Part shown: positions 37,465-46,490 of the stretch, piece after piece
How positions within the stretch are numbered: position 1 is the first letter of the stretch
Layout: every line of letters begins with the position of its first letter
Assembly: GCF_024703995.1 (NCBI RefSeq)
Contig: NZ_JAMXQV010000001.1
Coordinates: 124,001-188,000, forward strand
Source: Amycolatopsis iheyensis
Lineage (GTDB): Bacteria > Actinomycetota > Actinomycetes > Mycobacteriales > Pseudonocardiaceae
Direction of reading: 5' to 3'
DNA length: 64,000 bases
The notes under the pieces: generated by a model
Database searches by the model: none
Told to the model about the DNA's origin: nothing
What the model saw: the letters and a program-made list of their open reading frames with translations, nothing else
Program-made: the position numbers and the translations under genes

Positions 37465-39222
37465 ATGGAGCAGTTCGGGCCGTACAAGATCGAAGGCCTG
37501 CTCGGCCGCGGTGGCATGGGCGAGGTCCACCGCGCCTACGACACCGTGCACGACCGCGTCGTCGCGCTGAAGCTGTTGTCCGATCCCTTCGTGGCGGACG
37601 AGGCGTTCCGCGCGCGGTTCCGCCGCGAGTCGCAGATCGTCGCGCGGCTGCGGGAACCGCACGTCATCCCGATCCACGCCTACGGCGAGATCGACGACCG
37701 GCTGTACCTCGACATGCGGCTCGTCGAAGGCCGCGACCTCAAGGAGCTGCTCGCGGACGGGCCGCTGGAGCCCGCGCGGGCGGCCGGGATCGTCGAGCAG
37801 GTCGCGGGCGCGCTCGACGCCGCCCACGCCGACGGCCTGGTGCACCGCGACGTCAAGCCGTCCAACGTGCTCGTCACGAGCGCCGACTTCGTGTACCTCG
37901 TGGACTTCGGCATCGCGCGGTCGATGTCGGGCGAGGGCACGTCGATCACGGGCACCGGCAACGTGATCGGCACGCTCGACTACATGGCGCCGGAACGCTT
38001 CGGCGAGGCGCCGATCACCGGGCTCGTCGACGTCTACGCGCTCGCGTGCGTGCTCTTCGAGTGCCTCACCGGGCGGCGGCCGTTCCTGGCCGAGGGCGCG
38101 GCCGCGCAGATGGGCGCGCACCTGAACGCCGCACCGCCGGCGCCTTCGCAGGAGCGGCCGGGCCTGCCGCCCGCGTTGGACGCCGTGGTGGCGCGCGGCA
38201 TGGCGAAGGACCCGGCCGGCCGCTACCCGACGGCGGGCGCGTTCGCCGAGGCCGTCCGCGCGGCGGTGACCGCGCCGGCCGCCCCGCTGCCGACGTGGCA
38301 GAAGACCCTGCCGGGCCCGGTGACTTCGCCGCGGCCCACGCTCACCGGGCCGCCGCCCACCTTCTCCGGGCCGATCCCCCAGCAGCACGCGGTGTCCGCC
38401 CCGATGACCCCGCCGCGTCCGATGCCGGCCACGCCCTACGCGGGCCCGCCGACCGGCCCGCGGCCGTTCACCGGGCCGTCGGGCAAGCTCGCCCCGGTCG
38501 CGGGCGGCCCGCCGAAGTCCCAGCGGAACCGGTGGATCGCGCTGTGCGGCGTGCTCGCCGGCGTCGTCGTGGTCGCGCTGCTGATCACGTACCTGGTGAC
38601 CAAGGACAGCACCACGCAGACCGGTCACCAGGGTTCGGTGACACCGCCGGTGACCGTCAGCCCGCCGACGACCCCGCCCGCGACGACGTCGCCGCCACCG
38701 TCCACTTCGGAATCGAAGCCGACCCCCGACAGCAAGCTGTTCGCGGCGCTGCCCGCGGTCTACAAGCAGTACACGTGCGTGCCGGCGGCGGCCCCACCCG
38801 GCACGGCCGCGGCGGCCGAGTGCACGGATTCGAACGTCGGCGACGTCAAGATCGGCAACGTGATGTTCCCGCAGCCGACCGGCGCGAAGTTCCTGCGCTT
38901 CGCCGACGCGGCGGCGATGGACGCGTTCTTCCAGGACATCGTGAAGACCCAGGGCCTCACCCGCAACGACGCCCAGGGCGCGTGCCGGCCGGAGAAGTAC
39001 CCGAAGATCTGGGGCACGTACTACCGCGCCGAAGTCCCGAACCCGATCCCGGGCGAGTACCTGACGTGCTTCCTCGGCAACCCGGCCCAGCTGGTGTGGA
39101 CGGAGAAGAAGAACCTGGTGGCGGGCATCCTGCTGTCCACGAAGGTCTCGGACAACGACGAGCTGGACAAGCTCTACCAGTGGTGGAACACGGAGATTCT
39201 GTCGGACATGCCGCAGAGCTGA
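37465..39222 (+). CDS. Transmembrane Ser/Thr protein kinase with extracellular domain
   Basis: 585 residues from ATG at 37465. The Pkn-type kinase domain (residues 1-270) has LGRGGMGEVHRA, the ATP lysine in VVALKLL (Lys36), catalytic HRDVKPSNVL (128-137) and DFGIAR (147-152). A proline-rich linker leads to one membrane helix near residues 355-380, then a Thr/Pro/Ser stalk. The extracellular domain (about residues 430-585) has three or four cysteines and no PASTA repeats; it looks like a ligand-sensing domain of unknown class. The gene is absent from the equivalent mycobacterial locus and faces a small membrane-protein gene across the IS. Confidence 0.93.
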   Translation: MEQFGPYKIEGLLGRGGMGEVHRAYDTVHDRVVALKLLSDPFVADEAFRARFRRESQIVARLREPHVIPIHAYGEIDDRLYLDMRLVEGRDLKELLADGPLEPARAAGIVEQVAGALDAAHADGLVHRDVKPSNVLVTSADFVYLVDFGIARSMSGEGTSITGTGNVIGTLDYMAPERFGEAPITGLVDVYALACVLFECLTGRRPFLAEGAAAQMGAHLNAAPPAPSQERPGLPPALDAVVARGMAKDPAGRYPTAGAFAEAVRAAVTAPAAPLPTWQKTLPGPVTSPRPTLTGPPPTFSGPIPQQHAVSAPMTPPRPMPATPYAGPPTGPRPFTGPSGKLAPVAGGPPKSQRNRWIALCGVLAGVVVVALLITYLVTKDSTTQTGHQGSVTPPVTVSPPTTPPATTSPPPSTSESKPTPDSKLFAALPAVYKQYTCVPAAAPPGTAAAAECTDSNVGDVKIGNVMFPQPTGAKFLRFADAAAMDAFFQDIVKTQGLTRNDAQGACRPEKYPKIWGTYYRAEVPNPIPGEYLTCFLGNPAQLVWTEKKNLVAGILLSTKVSDNDELDKLYQWWNTEILSDMPQS

Positions 39223-39232
39223 GGAAGGTCGC

Positions 39233-39236
39233 CTAG
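39233..39236. repeat. CTAG target-site duplication, left
   Basis: CTAG directly precedes the left inverted repeat of the IS element; the same bases follow its right end at 40282-40285. Four-base CTAG duplications fit the IS427 branch of IS5. Confidence 0.7.
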
Positions 39237-39254
39237 GGCCTGTATCGAAGTCGG

Positions 39255-40207
39255 TCAGAGCCACTCGTTGATCGCGGCGATGTGCACAGTCGCCTCGTAG
39301 CGGACGGCGAGTTTGTCGTAGCGGGTGGCGACCCCGCGGTGCCGTTTGAGCCGGTTGATGCCGCATTCCACAGCGTGGCGCTGCTTATAGATCTCGGGGT
39401 CGAAGGCCGGTGGCCGACCGCCCTTCGACCCCTTGGCTCTGCGATATGCATCCTGATCAGCCTTGCTCGGAATCGTCGCCTTGATCCCACGCCCGCGCAG
39501 GTGCGCCCGGTTGGCCTTCGACGTGTAAGCCTTGTCCGCCAGCACCCGATCAGGACGCGTCCGCGGCCGCCCAACACCCGGACGAGGCACCCGGATCCCG
39601 GCCAGGACCGGCACGAACTGCGGACTGTCACCCCGCTGGCCGGCGGTCAGCACGATCGACAACGGCTTCTGCCCCTGCTCACACCCCAGATGCAGCTTCG
39701 TGGTCAACCCACCGCGGGACCGCCCCAACGCATGATCCTCCGGCTCCACGGCGACCCCGCCCGGTGGCTCAGCCTGAAGATCCCCCTTTTCCGCGCACCT
39801 GCGGCATGCTGATGCGCCCGCGCGATCGTGGAATCCACACTGATATCCCACGTGATCCGCCCCTCGGCTTCGGCCCGGGCCTGCAACGCAGTCAGAATCG
39901 CCTGCCAGACACCCGCGCGCTGCCACCGCCGGAACAACCCATAAACCGCCGCCCAGGACCCATATCCCGGCGGCATGTCCCGCCACGGCGCACCGGTGCG
40001 CACCCGCCACCGGATCCCATCGATCAACTGCCGTCTGCTCCACAACGACGGCCGACCCGGCCGCGACGGCACCGGCAACAACGGCTCCAGCACCGCCCAC
40101 TGCTCGTCGGTCAGGTCGAACCGCCCCGCCACCGCTAAGGTGTCCACGAGGTCTCCGGTGGTGTTCAGGTTCTTCTTGGTCGACGAACCAACTACCGGAG
40201 ACCTCAT
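39255..40207 (-). CDS. IS5-family transposase, two frames joined by programmed frameshift
   Basis: The first frame (40207 down to 39704) gives the helix-turn-helix DUF4096-like region [17 protein letters not shown] and the first catalytic Asp in [10 protein letters not shown]. The second frame carries [13 protein letters not shown] onward, with the second Asp in [13 protein letters not shown] and the Glu in [14 protein letters not shown], completing the DDE triad. The frames meet at a run read as GGAAAAGGGGG on the minus strand (near 39781-39792), where a -1 slip restores the family sequence GARKKGDLQ. This fits normal IS427 expression rather than decay. Confidence 0.85.
39781..39792 (-). promoter_or_regulatory. 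Frameshift site of the IS transposase
   Basis: Minus-strand run GGAAAAGGGGGA. Zero frame reads KRGIFRL and stops later; slipping back one base reads KKGDLQAEP, the conserved sequence. A similar slippery run drives transposase fusion in other IS5/IS427 elements. Confidence 0.55.
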
Positions 40208-40281
40208 CCATTCCCGGCCACCAACACGCCCAACACGGTCAACTCCAGGTCAACCTGTCGGAGACGACTTCGATACAGGCC

Positions 40282-40285
40282 CTAG
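40282..40285. repeat. CTAG target-site duplication, right
   Basis: Copy of the CTAG at 39233-39236. On the minus strand its TAG is the stop codon of the adjacent membrane-protein gene. Confidence 0.7.
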
Positions 40286-40722
40286 GGCCGGCAAGCGTGG
40301 AGTTCGATGCTGCTTTCGTCCTGGACGGGCAAGGTGATGTCGTACTCGTAGCAGGGGTCGGCCGAAATCGTGCCGAACGCACCCGACGTGACGCCGTGGA
40401 CCTCCGCGGTCACCACCACGGTCGAGCCGAGCCGCCGGATGCTGTGCGCTCCGGCGGTCGACAACGCCAACGCGCGATTGATTCCGGCATCCGTGAGAGC
40501 GCCTTCGTGCGCCGCGGTGACAAGCCTGCCCACCGCTTCGTGAGCTTGCGCGTCCGCGGCTTCGGTGGCTTTGCCGACAGCGCGGTCGTCCGCGGTGGGT
40601 GGTCCGAGCGTGACCCAGAGGACGACCACCGCGGCGACGAGCGCGGCACCGGCGAGCAGCCAGGTGATCCGGGCGGCCCGGGGGTGCCGGCGATCGGTCT
40701 TCTCACTCACGAACCGTGGCAT
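40282..40722 (-). CDS. Single-pass membrane protein of unknown function
   Basis: 146 residues. A basic N-terminus (SEKTDRRHPRAAR) leads to one membrane helix at about residues 19-38 (ITWLLAGAALVAAVVVLWVT), and the rest should be outside. The external domain has a helical part and a beta part ending DPCYEYDITLPVQDESSIELHACRP, with two cysteines that could pair. The plan resembles small Mce-associated or anti-sigma-like exported domains, but no family is certain. Its TAG stop codon is the TAG of the IS target duplication CTAG, so the insertion left the protein intact. Confidence 0.7.
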   Translation of the reverse strand: MPRFVSEKTDRRHPRAARITWLLAGAALVAAVVVLWVTLGPPTADDRAVGKATEAADAQAHEAVGRLVTAAHEGALTDAGINRALALSTAGAHSIRRLGSTVVVTAEVHGVTSGAFGTISADPCYEYDITLPVQDESSIELHACRP

Positions 40723-40793
40723 CCGATCGCCGTAGGCGTGTTCCGGAGCACTCGAGTGTAGCGGCGGGGCCGGTGTATCGGAGCCGGAAAAAC

Positions 40794-40826
40794 GGAAGGG
40801 CCCGCGGTTTCCCCGCGGGCCCTTCC
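40794..40826. terminator. Terminator after ponA2
   Basis: Perfect 14-bp arms (40794-40807 and 40813-40826) around TTTCC, followed in the minus direction by GTTTTTCC. It lies 10 bases beyond the ponA2 stop. Confidence 0.9.
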
Positions 40827-40836
40827 TGCCGTCGAT

Positions 40837-43014
40837 CTACCGGGCGCCGCCGCCCATGTACTGCGGATCCGGTGCCGGCAGCTCCATTCTCGGCTGGCTC
40901 GCGTCCATGATGTTCTTCATGGCGCCGAACCACGTCCGGGCGGGGGCCTTGCCACCGAAGATGTTGCCGGTCGGGCAGACCCGGACCGAACCCGGCGCGT
41001 TGCCGTCGCAGATGCCGCCCTGGCCGCCGCCGAACTTGAACGTCATCGCCGCGCCCGCCAGCTGGGGTGTGCCGCCGACGAAGGTCGCCGAGACGTTGCC
41101 CTGCGTCGTGCCCGTCTTGCCGATGATCGGGCGGTCCCAGCCGACGGCGCTCGCCGCGCCGGCCGACGTGCCGCCCGGCTGGTCGTCCTTGCTCATGCCG
41201 ACCGCGAGGGTGTTCGCCAAGCCCTCGGGCACCGCCTGCTCGCACGGCGCTTCCTTGACGGGCACCGGCTTGCCGTTGCGGTCGGTCACGCCGGCGATCG
41301 GCGTCGGCGGGCACCAGACGCCGCCGGAGAGGATCGTCGCCGCGACGTTGCCCAGCTCCAGGCCGCTCAGCGGGCTGAAGCCCAGGGTGAACGCGCCGTA
41401 ACCGGGACTCCTGGCGTCCGGCCCGTAGACCTCCGCCTGGCTCTTGTGCTTGCTCGCGTCCGAGGAGTTCGGGTCGACGGTGCCGCCGCCGGTCGTGCTC
41501 GCCATGGTTTCACGCATGCCGAGCCGCTTGGCCATGTCGATGCCCGGCGCGGTGCTGCCGAGCCGGTCCTCGAGCTCGACGAACGCGGTGTTCGGCGACG
41601 TCGCGAGCGCCGTCTGCAGGGTCGCGCCCTGGGCGATCCGGCTGTAGTCACCGGCGTTGCCGACGCAGTACCACTTGGAGTTCAGCGGCGGCCCGGTCGC
41701 CGGGCAGCTCTTCCCGCCACCGGTGAACACGTGCGAGGTGTAGGTGTCCGGCACCTGCACCGGCGAATAGATGCCTGCCACGCCCTTTTCGAGCGCCGCG
41801 GCCGAGGTGAAGATCTTGTACGTCGACCCGGCGCCGCCGGTGTTGTAGACACCCGCGGGCAGCGCGTACGTCGTCTGGCCGGCGTCCTGGTCCTGGCCGT
41901 AGTCGCGGTTCGCCGCCAGCGCGACCACTTCGTGCCGGTTCTTGCCCGGTTTCACCAGGGACAACGTGTTCGCCACGTACGGCTGGGTCTTCTTGACCTG
42001 CGTCTCGGCCGAGACCTTCGCCTCGTGGTTGGCGCGCTCGTCGAGCGTGGTCTTGATCGTGTAGCCGCCGGTGTAGAGCTGGTCCTTCGTCATCCCGGAC
42101 TTGAGCAGGTAGTCCTCGACGTACTGGCAGAAGAACCCGTTCTCCGTGCCGGCGCCGATGCAGTTGGCCGCGGGCTTCGCCGGGAAGTCCGGGACCACGC
42201 CCAGCGGCTCGCCCTTGAAGCGGTCGGCGTCGGCCTTGGCCAGCTTCTTGTTCTCCACCATCCGGTCGAGCACCAGGTTGCGGCGCGCGGTGGCCTTGTC
42301 CGGGTGCTTCCACGGGTCGTTGTTGATCGGGTTGTTCACCAGGCCGGCCAGCAGCGCGGCCTGCGGCACGGTGAGCTTTTCCGGCGTGGTGTTGAAGTAC
42401 GCGTGCGCGGCGGCGCCGATCCCGAAGATCTGCCGGGAGAACTCGACGATGTTCAGGTAGCCGGCGAGGATCTGCTGCTTGGACAGCTTCGTCTCGAGCT
42501 GGATCGCGATCCGCGCTTCCTTGAGCTTGCGGGCGATCGACTGCTCCTGGGCCTTCTTCTGGCCGACCGGGTCGCCCCGGTAGACGACGTTGATCAGGTA
42601 GTTCTTGGTGTACTGCTGGGTCAGCGTCGACGCGCCCTGCGTGTCCGCGCCGGTGCTGTTGCTGACGGCGGCGCGCAGCGTGCCCTGCCAGTCGACGCCG
42701 TGGTGGTCGTAGAACCGCTTGTCCTCGACCGAGACCAGCGCCCACTTCATGGCCTCGTTGACCTGGTCCGGCGTGATCGGCAGCCGGTACTGGTCGTACA
42801 GCGTCGCGATCGGCTTGCCGGTGCTGTCGGTGACCGTCGTGACCAGCGGCGGCGGGATGTCCGCGAGGTCCGAAGACGTCTTCTCGACCGTCTCGCTGGC
42901 CTGGTTGGACATGACACCGGCCGCGCCCGCGACCGGGAAGAGCATGCCGGCGACGAGCACCCCCGCGAGCAGGCAGAGGCCGATGAGCTTGAACAAACCA
43001 TCCGCTTTTCGCAC
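40837..43014 (-). CDS. ponA2: Bifunctional class A penicillin-binding protein (PonA2-like)
   Basis: 725 residues. One N-terminal membrane helix (about residues 9-30) anchors it. The GT51 transglycosylase domain has WALVSVEDKRFYDHHGVD (catalytic Glu97), STLTQQYTKNYL and KLKEARIAIQLE. The transpeptidase domain has the three penicillin motifs: GSTYK (Ser397, Lys400), SPN (473-475) and KTG (633-635). It polymerises and cross-links peptidoglycan. The C-terminus ends soon after the catalytic domain, without the PASTA domain of mycobacterial PonA2. The position beside whiB4-like and the metallophosphoesterase supports the name. Confidence 0.95.
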   Translation of the reverse strand: MRKADGLFKLIGLCLLAGVLVAGMLFPVAGAAGVMSNQASETVEKTSSDLADIPPPLVTTVTDSTGKPIATLYDQYRLPITPDQVNEAMKWALVSVEDKRFYDHHGVDWQGTLRAAVSNSTGADTQGASTLTQQYTKNYLINVVYRGDPVGQKKAQEQSIARKLKEARIAIQLETKLSKQQILAGYLNIVEFSRQIFGIGAAAHAYFNTTPEKLTVPQAALLAGLVNNPINNDPWKHPDKATARRNLVLDRMVENKKLAKADADRFKGEPLGVVPDFPAKPAANCIGAGTENGFFCQYVEDYLLKSGMTKDQLYTGGYTIKTTLDERANHEAKVSAETQVKKTQPYVANTLSLVKPGKNRHEVVALAANRDYGQDQDAGQTTYALPAGVYNTGGAGSTYKIFTSAAALEKGVAGIYSPVQVPDTYTSHVFTGGGKSCPATGPPLNSKWYCVGNAGDYSRIAQGATLQTALATSPNTAFVELEDRLGSTAPGIDMAKRLGMRETMASTTGGGTVDPNSSDASKHKSQAEVYGPDARSPGYGAFTLGFSPLSGLELGNVAATILSGGVWCPPTPIAGVTDRNGKPVPVKEAPCEQAVPEGLANTLAVGMSKDDQPGGTSAGAASAVGWDRPIIGKTGTTQGNVSATFVGGTPQLAGAAMTFKFGGGQGGICDGNAPGSVRVCPTGNIFGGKAPARTWFGAMKNIMDASQPRMELPAPDPQYMGGGAR

Positions 43015-43359
43015 GAGGGCCAGCCTACGCGGAACGGGTCAGGCGACGGTGACGCCCTGTCTCCGCAAGTGTGAATTCAGTGACAAAACCGACCCCCTTC
43101 GGTGACATCTGGTAACGGAAGGCATTCTAGGTCTTGGCGGGGGGAACCGAGGGCCCCTACAGTCCGTCAACGTCTCACGAAGAAAAGCCGACGGATGGAT
43201 CAACGCGAGTGGGAGCTCGCCTGCTCCGTTCGGCGGCACCGGCACCGGGGAGGTGCCCGGGTAACCGACGTGAGCTGAGGGAGACACGCTCGCGGGGGCA
43301 GGGAGCGCAGTGCCTTTCCCCGCTGGTGCGTCGATCACCAGGGTAGGGAGCTGGGGGTA
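43015..43359. promoter_or_regulatory. Divergent ponA2/whiB promoter region and long whiB leader
   Basis: 345 bases without a convincing gene. It must hold the promoters of ponA2 (minus) and whiB (plus). The part near 43200-43350 is rich in short complementary runs (for example GGCACCGGCACCGGGGAGGTGCC) and could fold as a structured leader, but I cannot match it to a known riboswitch class. Confidence 0.4.
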
Positions 43360-43656
43360 ATGGAAACCAACCAGTCGAGCTGGCGAATCAACGCGTCCTG
43401 CCGGGACGCCGACCCGGACGGCCTGTTCGTCCGGGGCGCGGAGCAGAACCGGGCCAAGGCGGTCTGCATGGGCTGCCCGGTCCGGACGGAATGCCTCGCC
43501 GAAGCACTCGACGGCCGGATCAACTTCGGCGTGTGGGGAGGCATGACCGAACGGGAGCGGCGGGCGTTGCTGCGCCGCCGCCCCGACGTGGTGAGCTGGG
43601 CCGACCTGCTCGACGCGGCCAAACGGGACGCGTTGGAGCGAGTCGAGGTCGGCTGA
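43360..43656 (+). CDS. whiB4: WhiB-family iron-sulfur regulator (WhiB4-like)
   Basis: 98 residues. Four cysteines bind the 4Fe-4S cluster: Cys14, then Cys36, Cys39 and Cys45 in AVCMGCPVRTEC. The G[VI]WGG turn (FGVWGGMTERERRALLRRRP) and the basic C-terminal tail follow. WhiB proteins sense oxygen or NO and bind sigma factor or DNA. Gene order next to ponA2 and the paired ATPases matches WhiB4 of Mycobacterium, a redox regulator of antioxidant genes. Confidence 0.93.
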   Translation: METNQSSWRINASCRDADPDGLFVRGAEQNRAKAVCMGCPVRTECLAEALDGRINFGVWGGMTERERRALLRRRPDVVSWADLLDAAKRDALERVEVG

Positions 43657-43665
43657 CGACGCCGT

Positions 43666-43726
43666 CACTTTCGTAGGGAAAGTTCCGCTTCGCCCGCTCG
43701 GCGGCGCAGCTTTCCCTATGAAAGTG
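43666..43726. terminator. Bidirectional hairpin of the GCGGCACTTTC family (copy 3)
   Basis: 17-bp arms (43666-43682 and 43710-43726) with one G-T mismatch around a 27-base GC loop, between the convergent whiB and ATPase genes. The outer ends read GTCACTTTCGTAGGG and CCCTATGAAAGTGCC. Confidence 0.75.
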
Positions 43727-43731
43727 CCGCG

Positions 43732-44841
43732 TCAGCCGGCGAGTTTTGCGCCGATGTCGCGCAGGCCTTCCAGGTCGTGCACGTCACCGGCCAGCGCGGG
43801 CACCCGGGCCAACGCCACCTCGGGGTGGGCCCGGGTGAACCGCGCGAGCAGCCGTTCTTCGCGGGCGGCCAGGTCGACGCGGTCCGCGTGCAGCCGCAGC
43901 ACCGCTTCGGCCAAGGGGGCGCTCTGCAGTGTGTCCGCCGCCGCGCGCGCCTCGGCGCCCGAAAGCGAAGCCAGCACCGGGTGCGTCCGGTTCGCGATCA
44001 GCCCGGCCAGCGGCATCGACTCCGACGACAGCCGCTCCACGAAGTAGGACGCCTCGCGCAGCGCGTCCGGCTCCGGCGCGGCCACCACGAGGAACGACGT
44101 CCCCGACGAGCGCAGCAGCTCGGCCGTCTTGCGGGCGCGCTCGCGGAAGCCGCCGAACATGCTGTCGAACGCCTGCATGAACGCCGAAGCGTCGGTCAGC
44201 AGCTGGCCGCCGATGATCGTCGACACCGCTTTCGCGAACATCGAGAACCCCGCGTTGACGACCTTGCGCAGGCCCCAGCCGCCGGCCTTCGCCGGGCCGG
44301 TCAGCAGCCGGATCATCCGGCCGTCCAAAGCGGACGAAAGCCGGGTCGGCGCGTCCAGGAAGTCCAAAGCGGACCGGCTCGGCGGGGTGTCGACGATGAT
44401 CAGGTCCCAGTCGCCGGTGGCCGCGAGCTGGCCCAGCTTCTCCATCGCCATGTACTCCTGCGTGCCGGAGAACGACGTGGAAATCGTTTGGTAGAAGGGG
44501 TTCTGCAGCAGCTGCTCGGCCCGCTCGGGGCCGGCGTGCACGCGCACCATATCGTCGAAGGTGCGGCGCATGTCGAGCATCATCGCCCACAGCTCGCCCT
44601 TGGGCTCGAACCCGTCGACCCGCACCTGCTTCGGGTGGTTGCCGAGCTCGCGCAGCCCGAGTGCCTGCGCGAGGCGACGCGCGGGGTCGATGGTCAGCAC
44701 CACGGTCTGCCGCCCGCGTTCGGCCGCGCGCAACGCCAGCGCGGCCGCGGTCGTCGTCTTGCCGACGCCGCCGGAGCCGCAGCAGACGATCACGCGGCTC
44801 TCCGGGTCGTCGAGCAGCGCGTCGATGTCGATTTCGGTCAC
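43732..44841 (-). CDS. Get3/ArsA-like ATPase, second subunit (Rv3680-like)
   Basis: 369 residues from GTG at 44839-44841, overlapping the upstream ATPase stop by four bases. Deviant Walker [28 protein letters not shown] is at residues about 17-43, the switch [11 protein letters not shown] near 53, and [19 protein letters not shown] is switch II. It belongs to the SIMIBI class like ArsA and Get3. In mycobacteria the paired proteins form a dimer implicated in stress tolerance and export-related functions; arsenite transport is unlikely as no ArsB is present. Confidence 0.9.
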   Translation of the reverse strand: MTEIDIDALLDDPESRVIVCCGSGGVGKTTTAAALALRAAERGRQTVVLTIDPARRLAQALGLRELGNHPKQVRVDGFEPKGELWAMMLDMRRTFDDMVRVHAGPERAEQLLQNPFYQTISTSFSGTQEYMAMEKLGQLAATGDWDLIIVDTPPSRSALDFLDAPTRLSSALDGRMIRLLTGPAKAGGWGLRKVVNAGFSMFAKAVSTIIGGQLLTDASAFMQAFDSMFGGFRERARKTAELLRSSGTSFLVVAAPEPDALREASYFVERLSSESMPLAGLIANRTHPVLASLSGAEARAAADTLQSAPLAEAVLRLHADRVDLAAREERLLARFTRAHPEVALARVPALAGDVHDLEGLRDIGAKLAG

Positions 44842-45845
44842 AACCGCACCCCCTGGTCGGTCAGGGCCTCGGCCAGGTCGTAGAGGGCCGCGACGTCGAC
44901 GCCGTCGGTCAGGTCCGGCAGTTCGAGGGTCGGCAGGTCGGCCTCGGCGAGCTGCTCGCGCGCCCGCTGCTCGGCGGCGACCCGCACGGCGTGCTCGACG
45001 GTTTCCTCGACGAGCGCGTCCAGCGTCTCGTCCGGCAGCTTCAGGCCCGCCGACGCGAGCCCGGAGCGGACGCGGGAGGCGTCGACGCGCCCGTCCGCGG
45101 CGGCGGTCACCGACCGGGCCGGCAGCCGCGGCGGTCTGACCCGGTTGACCAGCACCGCGCCGGGGCGCAGGTCGGCGCCGTCCAGCTCGGCGACGGCTTC
45201 GACGGTCTCGCGGACCGGCATCTCCTCCAGCAGCGTCGCGAGGTGGATCACCGTCTCGCCGGAGTGCAGCAGCCGCACGACGCCCTCGGCCTGGCCGCGG
45301 ATCGGGCCGGTCTTCGCGAGGTCGGTCAGGGCCTTGGTGACGTCGAGGAACTTGACGACCCGGCCGGTCGGCGGCGAGTCGACGACGACGGCGTCGTAGG
45401 TGTGCCGCCCGTCGGACTCCGTGCGCCCGACGCACTCCTTGATCTTCCCGGTGAGCAGGACGTCCCGGAGGCCGGGCGCGAGCGTGGTCGCGAACTCGAT
45501 CGCGCCCATCCGCCGCAGCGTCCGGCCGGCGAAGCCCAGGTTGTAGAACATCTCGAAGTACTCGAGCAGCGCGGCTTCGACGTCGACGTGCAGTGCGCGC
45601 AGCTCGCCCCCGCCGGGGACGGACGCGATGCGCTGCTCGGCGTAGGGCAGCGGCTCGGTGTCGAAGAGCTGGGCGATGCCCTGGCGGCCCTCGACCTCGA
45701 TGAGCAGCACGCGCCGGCCCTCGCGGGCGAGTGCGAGGCCGAGCGCCGCGGCGAGCGTCGTCTTGCCGGTGCCGCCCTTGCCGGTGACGAAGTGCAGCCG
45801 GGCGCGGGCAAGCTCGTCGGTCCAGCCGGCATGGGGAATGGTCAC
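44838..45845 (-). CDS. Get3/ArsA-like ATPase, first subunit (Rv3679-like)
   Basis: 335 residues. Walker [27 protein letters not shown] is at residues about 18-43 with the deviant signature lysine, then [17 protein letters not shown] as switch II and the adenine-contact region VNRVRPPRL. It pairs with the downstream ATPase, to which it is translationally coupled. It probably works as a heterodimer in targeting or handling membrane or secreted proteins. The order matches Rv3679-Rv3680. Confidence 0.9.
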   Translation of the reverse strand: MTIPHAGWTDELARARLHFVTGKGGTGKTTLAAALGLALAREGRRVLLIEVEGRQGIAQLFDTEPLPYAEQRIASVPGGGELRALHVDVEAALLEYFEMFYNLGFAGRTLRRMGAIEFATTLAPGLRDVLLTGKIKECVGRTESDGRHTYDAVVVDSPPTGRVVKFLDVTKALTDLAKTGPIRGQAEGVVRLLHSGETVIHLATLLEEMPVRETVEAVAELDGADLRPGAVLVNRVRPPRLPARSVTAAADGRVDASRVRSGLASAGLKLPDETLDALVEETVEHAVRVAAEQRAREQLAEADLPTLELPDLTDGVDVAALYDLAEALTDQGVRL

Positions 45846-45866
45846 TTCTTCACCCTAAACCGGCGC

Positions 45867-46115
45867 TCAGCTGGCCAGCAGCATGACGCTGACCGCACCC
45901 GCGACCGCGGCGACCAGCACCCAGGCGACGAGCCCGGGCAGCACGGTGAGCATCAGCACACCCAGCACGACCAGCAGCGTGAGCGTGACCACGCCGCCGA
46001 GCGCGACCTGGCCCGAGCTCTGCGTCCGGTCGCGGATCTTCGCCATCACGACCAGCGCGAGCGGCAGTCCGGCCGCCGCGAGCAGGGCCGCCGCGAGCAC
46101 GCGCCACGTTTCCAC
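45867..46115 (-). CDS. Small two-helix membrane protein
   Basis: 82 residues from GTG at 46113-46115. Two hydrophobic helices at about residues 5-24 and 40-78 (the second long stretch may be two helices, VVTLTLLVVLGVLMLTVLPGLVAWVL) are joined by a basic loop (KIRDRTQSSGQ). It is 21 bases upstream of the ATPase pair on the same strand and may be co-expressed with it. No family is recognised. Confidence 0.65.
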   Translation of the reverse strand: METWRVLAAALLAAAGLPLALVVMAKIRDRTQSSGQVALGGVVTLTLLVVLGVLMLTVLPGLVAWVLVAAVAGAVSVMLLAS

Positions 46116-46143
46116 CCGCCAAATCTAGCGGCCGCCCATGCGC

Positions 46144-46223
46144 CCCAATGTGGCCTTCGGTGCGTCAGACGCACCCAATGTGGCCTTCGGTGCGTCTCAC
46201 GCAACCAAGGCCACATTGGGGCG
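46144..46223. repeat. Two 23-bp direct repeats plus an inverted partial copy
   Basis: A 23-bp unit beginning CCCAATGTGGCCTTCGGTGC is at 46144-46166 and again at 46174-46196 (30-base spacing). An inverted part follows: AAGGCCACATTGGGGCG at 46207-46223 pairs with 46141-46157. It sits between divergent genes, upstream of the DUF4177-like gene, and could fold into a long hairpin. Confidence 0.85.
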
Positions 46224-46323
46224 CTCGGGGCCGGCGTGAGATGAACCACAGTTCGGCGCGTCGTGCCGTGAATCCGGGCGGCCGTCCCCGGCGCGCTTGC
46301 CCGCTTGGCTACGCTCCCGGTTC

Positions 46324-46485
46324 ATGAGCGCCACCAAGTGGGAGTACGCGACCGTCCCTCTCCTGATCCACGCGACGAAGCAGATCCTCGACCAGTGGGG
46401 CGAGGACGGCTGGGAACTGGTCACCGTGCTGCCGAACCCGAGCGGCGAGCAGCACGTCGCGTACCTCAAGCGTCCGAAGGGCTGA
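46324..46485 (+). CDS. DUF4177-like small protein
   Basis: 53 residues. The pattern KWEYATVPLLIHATKQILDQWGEDGWELVTVLPN matches the short DUF4177 fold, which has a conserved WEY start and an N-x-x-G-x-x-GWELV core. Function unknown. It precedes ridA by five bases, and the same small gene is found before ridA in mycobacteria (next to Rv3678c), so the pair is an old operon. Confidence 0.8.
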   Translation: MSATKWEYATVPLLIHATKQILDQWGEDGWELVTVLPNPSGEQHVAYLKRPKG

Positions 46486-46490
46486 TCCGC

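Larger units (their letters stand above)
39237..40281 (-). mobile_element. IS5-family (IS427-like) insertion sequence, 1045 bp
   Basis: The ends are perfect 17-bp inverted repeats: GGCCTGTATCGAAGTCG at 39237-39253 and its complement at 40265-40281. They are bounded by CTAG duplications. Inside is one transposase split over two frames, transcribed on the minus strand. The element sits 14 bases after the kinase stop codon and at the stop codon of the facing gene. Intact ends and a matching duplication suggest a recent, possibly mobile copy. Confidence 0.9.

Noticed and set aside
43134..43346. 70-codon ORF in the whiB leader
   Set aside because: Low-complexity translation and no ribosome site; more likely leader RNA. 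I also considered a c-di-AMP riboswitch here but could not find its conserved core.
43732..45845. Arsenite efflux ATPase (ArsA) interpretation
   Set aside because: No ArsB, ArsR or ArsC neighbour, and the paired gene order matches the Get3-like Rv3679-Rv3680 system.
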